NCBI GenBank assembly: GCA_002407865.1
Contig: DHPI01000081.1
Span: 7,130-15,556, forward strand
DNA: 8,427 nucleotides
Direction of reading: 5' to 3'
DNA from: Spirochaetia bacterium UBA5368
Lineage (GTDB): Bacteria > Spirochaetota > UBA4802 > UBA5368
Below the pieces are notes generated by a model. That model had not been told where the DNA came from. It was given only the letters and a program-made list of their open reading frames with translations, and ran no database searches. Below, piece after piece: positions 6,174 to 8,427 of this stretch (position 1 is the stretch's first letter; each line of letters starts with the position of its first letter). The translations under genes were made by a program, and so were the position numbers.

Positions 6174-7478
6174 TCAAAAATACCACGCCATCGACGCGAA
6201 GATGAGGCTGTGGCCCTCGAAGATTTCGAAATCGGATGAGTGGGCCGCGCCGGGCAATATGCCAGCAGCCATGACACCCGCGATCAGGTCGATATTCTCG
6301 AAAGGATTGTACCTCAGCGACGGCGACACAAATACGCCCCTGCCCTGAAAATCGTATATCGTGAACAGCTCGCCCCGGAGAAGGGGCGTGATATCGATGC
6401 CGAGGGCGAGGCCGGCGTAGTGCTGGTTGTACGTGAGAAACTGGTTGGCAAGCGTTGTGTAGTTACTCTCGTTGACGCCCGCAATCCTGCTCATCATGTA
6501 GGCGGCGCGCAGATCGTCGTTGAAGTTGAGGCCATTCTGGTTATAGAAATATTCCATAAGGAAGTAGAGCCCGGAGGCAAACGTGTATTCGTATCCCGCG
6601 CTTGCGAGGATGAACGATGCGCCGTCTTCCGGGTCGGAGTAAAGCATGCTTCCGCGCAACATCCCGTCGAGCACGATTGTCGATGCGTCGATGCCGCCCG
6701 TGGCGCGGCGCGCTATCCTCCCCCCCAGCGCCGCGATTTCCGTTTTCCCCAGCGTCGTCTTTATCCGTCCGACGATGTTGCTGTTATCGGGGGATACGGC
6801 GTTCGAGCCATCGCGGTTGTTCTTGCGCTTCCCATCGAAAATAAGTCCCGCCTCGGTGGTGTCGGTGAGATAGTGCTCGAGCCTGAGCGCATCGATGCCC
6901 TTCTGCTCGCCCGCGTCCTCGACCGTCGTGGGCGAGATGGGATTGAGAATGTCAAGCGGGTTCCAGAGTCTGCCGCTGCCGAAACGCACCTGCTGGCGGC
7001 CGACGGTCGTTGTGAGGCGGCCCGTCACAAGCTTCGCATACGCACGGTGCACGGCATGCCGGTAATATATGTCCTTTGAATAGTACGGCTCCCACGACAG
7101 GTCCGCGAGATCGTTATAGTCGGGCGCTCGCCAGTACATGTCGAACTCGGGGCTTTTCAGGTAGCCGCCCATAATGATTTCGTTGTCGTAATCGACGTGC
7201 ACGAGCAGCCAATCGGACACCGTAAGCTCGGGCGACAGCCGCAGGCGCGTGAGGTCGGCGGCGAGCGCCTTTGCGCGGCCCGTTGCCAAATAGGCGTCGG
7301 TGGAAAAATATGTGAACAGGTTCTTGGCCTGTCCCTTCAGCGACAGGCCGGACGATGCGGGCCCTGCGGCCTGCTCTTCAATGGCGCTGTGTGCGGCATC
7401 ACTCTCGGCGGCGCGTACCGGCGCGGCAGCAGGCGCACAAAGAAACAAAACACATAGTAAAAAATATAGGAGAATCAT
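6174..7478 (-). CDS. Outer-membrane beta-barrel (porin-like) protein
   Basis: The product is 434 residues starting at ATG 7478, chosen because GGAAGG (7493-7488) lies nine bases upstream; ATG 7484 and TTG 7487 are in frame but too close to that site. A Sec signal peptide covers 1-23 (long Leu-rich core, cleavage near VRA-AES) and has no lipobox. After a low-complexity linker (about 24-45) come many alternating amphipathic strands with short turns, such as 'LLVHVDYDNEIIMGG' (91-105) and 'GLYFLMEYFYNQNG' (303-316), ending in 'MAWYF', a C-terminal aromatic typical of Bam-assembled barrels. 'GRQQVRFGSGRLWNPLDILNP' starts at 160; the phrase resembles outer-membrane proteins of the DUF1302 or alginate-export type, though I cannot fix the family. 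It follows the ABC ATPase by 61 bases on the same strand and is probably the outer-membrane member of that system. Confidence 0.88.
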   Translation of the reverse strand: MILLYFLLCVLFLCAPAAAPVRAAESDAAHSAIEEQAAGPASSGLSLKGQAKNLFTYFSTDAYLATGRAKALAADLTRLRLSPELTVSDWLLVHVDYDNEIIMGGYLKSPEFDMYWRAPDYNDLADLSWEPYYSKDIYYRHAVHRAYAKLVTGRLTTTVGRQQVRFGSGRLWNPLDILNPISPTTVEDAGEQKGIDALRLEHYLTDTTEAGLIFDGKRKNNRDGSNAVSPDNSNIVGRIKTTLGKTEIAALGGRIARRATGGIDASTIVLDGMLRGSMLYSDPEDGASFILASAGYEYTFASGLYFLMEYFYNQNGLNFNDDLRAAYMMSRIAGVNESNYTTLANQFLTYNQHYAGLALGIDITPLLRGELFTIYDFQGRGVFVSPSLRYNPFENIDLIAGVMAAGILPGAAHSSDFEIFEGHSLIFASMAWYF

Positions 7479-7487
7479 CGGCATCAA

Positions 7488-7493
7488 CCTTCC
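7488..7493 (-). promoter_or_regulatory. Ribosome binding site deciding the barrel-protein start
   Basis: GGAAGG on the minus strand. The spacing is nine bases to ATG 7478, three to ATG 7484 and none to TTG 7487, so 7478 is the best start. Confidence 0.55.
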
Positions 7494-7539
7494 ATTTTGA
7501 CATCGGTCTATACCACATCACGGCACAGGCTCCATGCCG

Positions 7540-8274
7540 TTATTTTTTTGAGGATTTCACGCGCCGCGCCTTTCCCTCGAAATGCGATTTCCCCCTCGTC
7601 TCATCCGTGCGAATGGCGCCGTCGGTGAGGTAGATCAGCCGCTCCGCGCGCTCCATCACCATCGTGTCGTGCGTGGAAAAAAGAAAGGTGGTGCTTTTGC
7701 GGTGATTGAGGTCGTGCATCAGGTCGAGCAGCGCCGCGCCGGTTTTCTGGTCAAGGTTCGCCGTCGGCTCGTCGGCAAGGATGATGGCGGGCTCGGACAC
7801 GATGGCGCGCGCGACCGCAACTCGCTGTTGCTGTCCGCCGGAAAGCTCCTTCGGGAGGCGGCGCATTTCCTTTTCGAGCCCGACTTCTTTCAGCATGTTT
7901 GCGGCCCGTTGCGTGCGTTCGGTCTTTTCCACCCCCTGCAGCAACAGCACATATTCCACGTTCTCGATCGCGGTAAGCACGGGAATCAGGTTGTACGCCT
8001 GGAAGATGAACCCGATCTTCCGAAGGCGCATGTCGGAAAGCTCGCGCGCTGACATCCTTGAAAGATCGCCGCCGCTTACCCTCACAAAGCCTTTCGTCGG
8101 GACATCGAGACCGCCAATGATGTTCAACAGCGTCGTTTTGCCCGATCCCGAGGGCCCGGCAATCGCGGTGAATTCGCCCTTTTTGATCGCCAGGTCGATA
8201 CCGCGGATGGCGTTCACAGTGATGCCGTTGGTTTCGTAATTTTTCACGAGGTTTTCTATATGAATTATTTCCAT
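7540..8274 (-). CDS. ABC transporter ATP-binding protein, MacB/LolD type
   Basis: The product is 244 residues, a normal length for the ATPase of the MacB/LolCDE/FtsE class. Every catalytic motif is present: Walker A GPSGSGKTT (40-48), Q-loop Gln92 in 'FIFQAYNLIPVLTAIENV', signature LSGGQ (144-148), Walker B IILADEP (164-170, catalytic Glu169), D-loop 'ANLD' and switch His202 in 'STHD'. The 'LTAIENV' and 'LLLQGV' phrases after the Q-loop are characteristic of this class, which powers transfer of lipoproteins, lipids or peptides from the inner membrane rather than import. ATG 8274 is chosen because GGAG lies nine bases upstream, whereas ATG 8289 has no such site. The last 20 residues are very basic. 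Its permease partner ends 59 bases upstream. Family membership is certain; the substrate is not. Confidence 0.96.
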   Translation of the reverse strand: MEIIHIENLVKNYETNGITVNAIRGIDLAIKKGEFTAIAGPSGSGKTTLLNIIGGLDVPTKGFVRVSGGDLSRMSARELSDMRLRKIGFIFQAYNLIPVLTAIENVEYVLLLQGVEKTERTQRAANMLKEVGLEKEMRRLPKELSGGQQQRVAVARAIVSEPAIILADEPTANLDQKTGAALLDLMHDLNHRKSTTFLFSTHDTMVMERAERLIYLTDGAIRTDETRGKSHFEGKARRVKSSKK

Positions 8275-8283
8275 ACCGTGTGT

Positions 8284-8287
8284 CTCC
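8284..8287 (-). promoter_or_regulatory. Ribosome binding site deciding the ABC ATPase start
   Basis: GGAG on the minus strand, nine bases before ATG 8274. It overlaps the alternative ATG at 8289, which itself lacks an upstream site. Confidence 0.6.
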
Positions 8288-8333
8288 ATTTTTCAGGATG
8301 ACGGCCGCCGCTGCCGGCGTCGCTCCGATGGTG

Positions 8334-8427
8334 TCAGATATAGTTCAGCGCCTCGAGCGGCTTGATCGTCGCCGCCTTCCACGCGGGATATGCCGCCGCG
8401 ATGACGGTTGTGCACAACACGATTACG
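8334..8427 (-). CDS. ABC transporter permease, FtsX/MacB family, C-terminal fragment
   Basis: Only the last 30 codons and the TGA (8336-8334) lie in the window; the rest is beyond the right edge. The tail reads as the end of a membrane helix followed by 'AAAYPAWKAATIKPLEAL' and NYI. This is the standard ending of MacB/LolC/LolE/FtsX-type permeases ('YPA.KAA...P.EALRYE'). It lies just upstream of the matching ATPase in the same orientation, which confirms the pairing. Whether it is a full MacB-like permease or a LolC/E-like one cannot be told from this fragment. Confidence 0.85.
   Translation of the reverse strand, partial: VIVLCTTVIAAAYPAWKAATIKPLEALNYI

Noticed and set aside
6240..7079. Plus-strand open frame of 279 codons
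   Set aside because: Antisense to the beta-barrel gene, whose signal peptide, strand pattern and C-terminal Phe are convincing.
7520..7551. Hairpin ACGGCA / TGCCGT followed by a T-rich run on the plus strand
   Set aside because: The terminator orientation is plus, where no gene ends. The stem is only 6 bp and the T run is the complement of the ATPase's Lys-Lys-stop codons.

Overview
The window is a GC-rich, gene-dense stretch of a diderm (two-membrane) bacterium. The diderm call rests on a beta-barrel protein ending in Trp-Tyr-Phe, encoded next to a MacB/LolD-type ABC transporter, plus several proteins with Sec signal peptides. No rRNA, tRNA, CRISPR array, insertion sequence or phage gene was seen. 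A spirochaete is the best guess, mainly because the protein at 1115-1987 resembles the FcpA-type periplasmic flagellar proteins of Leptospiraceae. That resemblance comes from memory and the taxonomic guess is weak.

Layout. One plus-strand gene occupies the left edge (1-1017, 5' end missing; no recognised family, beta-rich). It converges on the rest of the window across a good rho-independent hairpin (1063-1089). All other genes are on the minus strand. Read in transcription order from the right edge they are: the last 30 codons of an FtsX/MacB-type permease (8334-8427); its ATPase (7540-8274); an outer-membrane beta-barrel protein (6174-7478); a membrane-anchored SagB-type nitroreductase broken by a one-base frameshift in a run of eight Gs (5331-6048); a cysteine-rich protein of unknown family (4338-5282); a SpoIID/LytB domain fused to a penicillin-binding transpeptidase-like domain (2196-4277); and a helical periplasmic protein with its own sigma70-like promoter (1115-1987).

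How the genes may work together. Permease, ATPase and barrel are close together in one direction and suggest an envelope export or outer-membrane lipid/lipoprotein system. The nitroreductase, the unknown protein and the SpoIID-transpeptidase fusion are tightly packed and are probably co-transcribed; the last of these should remodel peptidoglycan in the periplasm. The last minus-strand gene is probably a separate unit. The most notable items are the SpoIID-transpeptidase fusion, with Ala in place of Gly in the KTG motif, and the G8 frameshift. The very long plus-strand open frames between 2184 and 5853 are antisense shadows and were not annotated.
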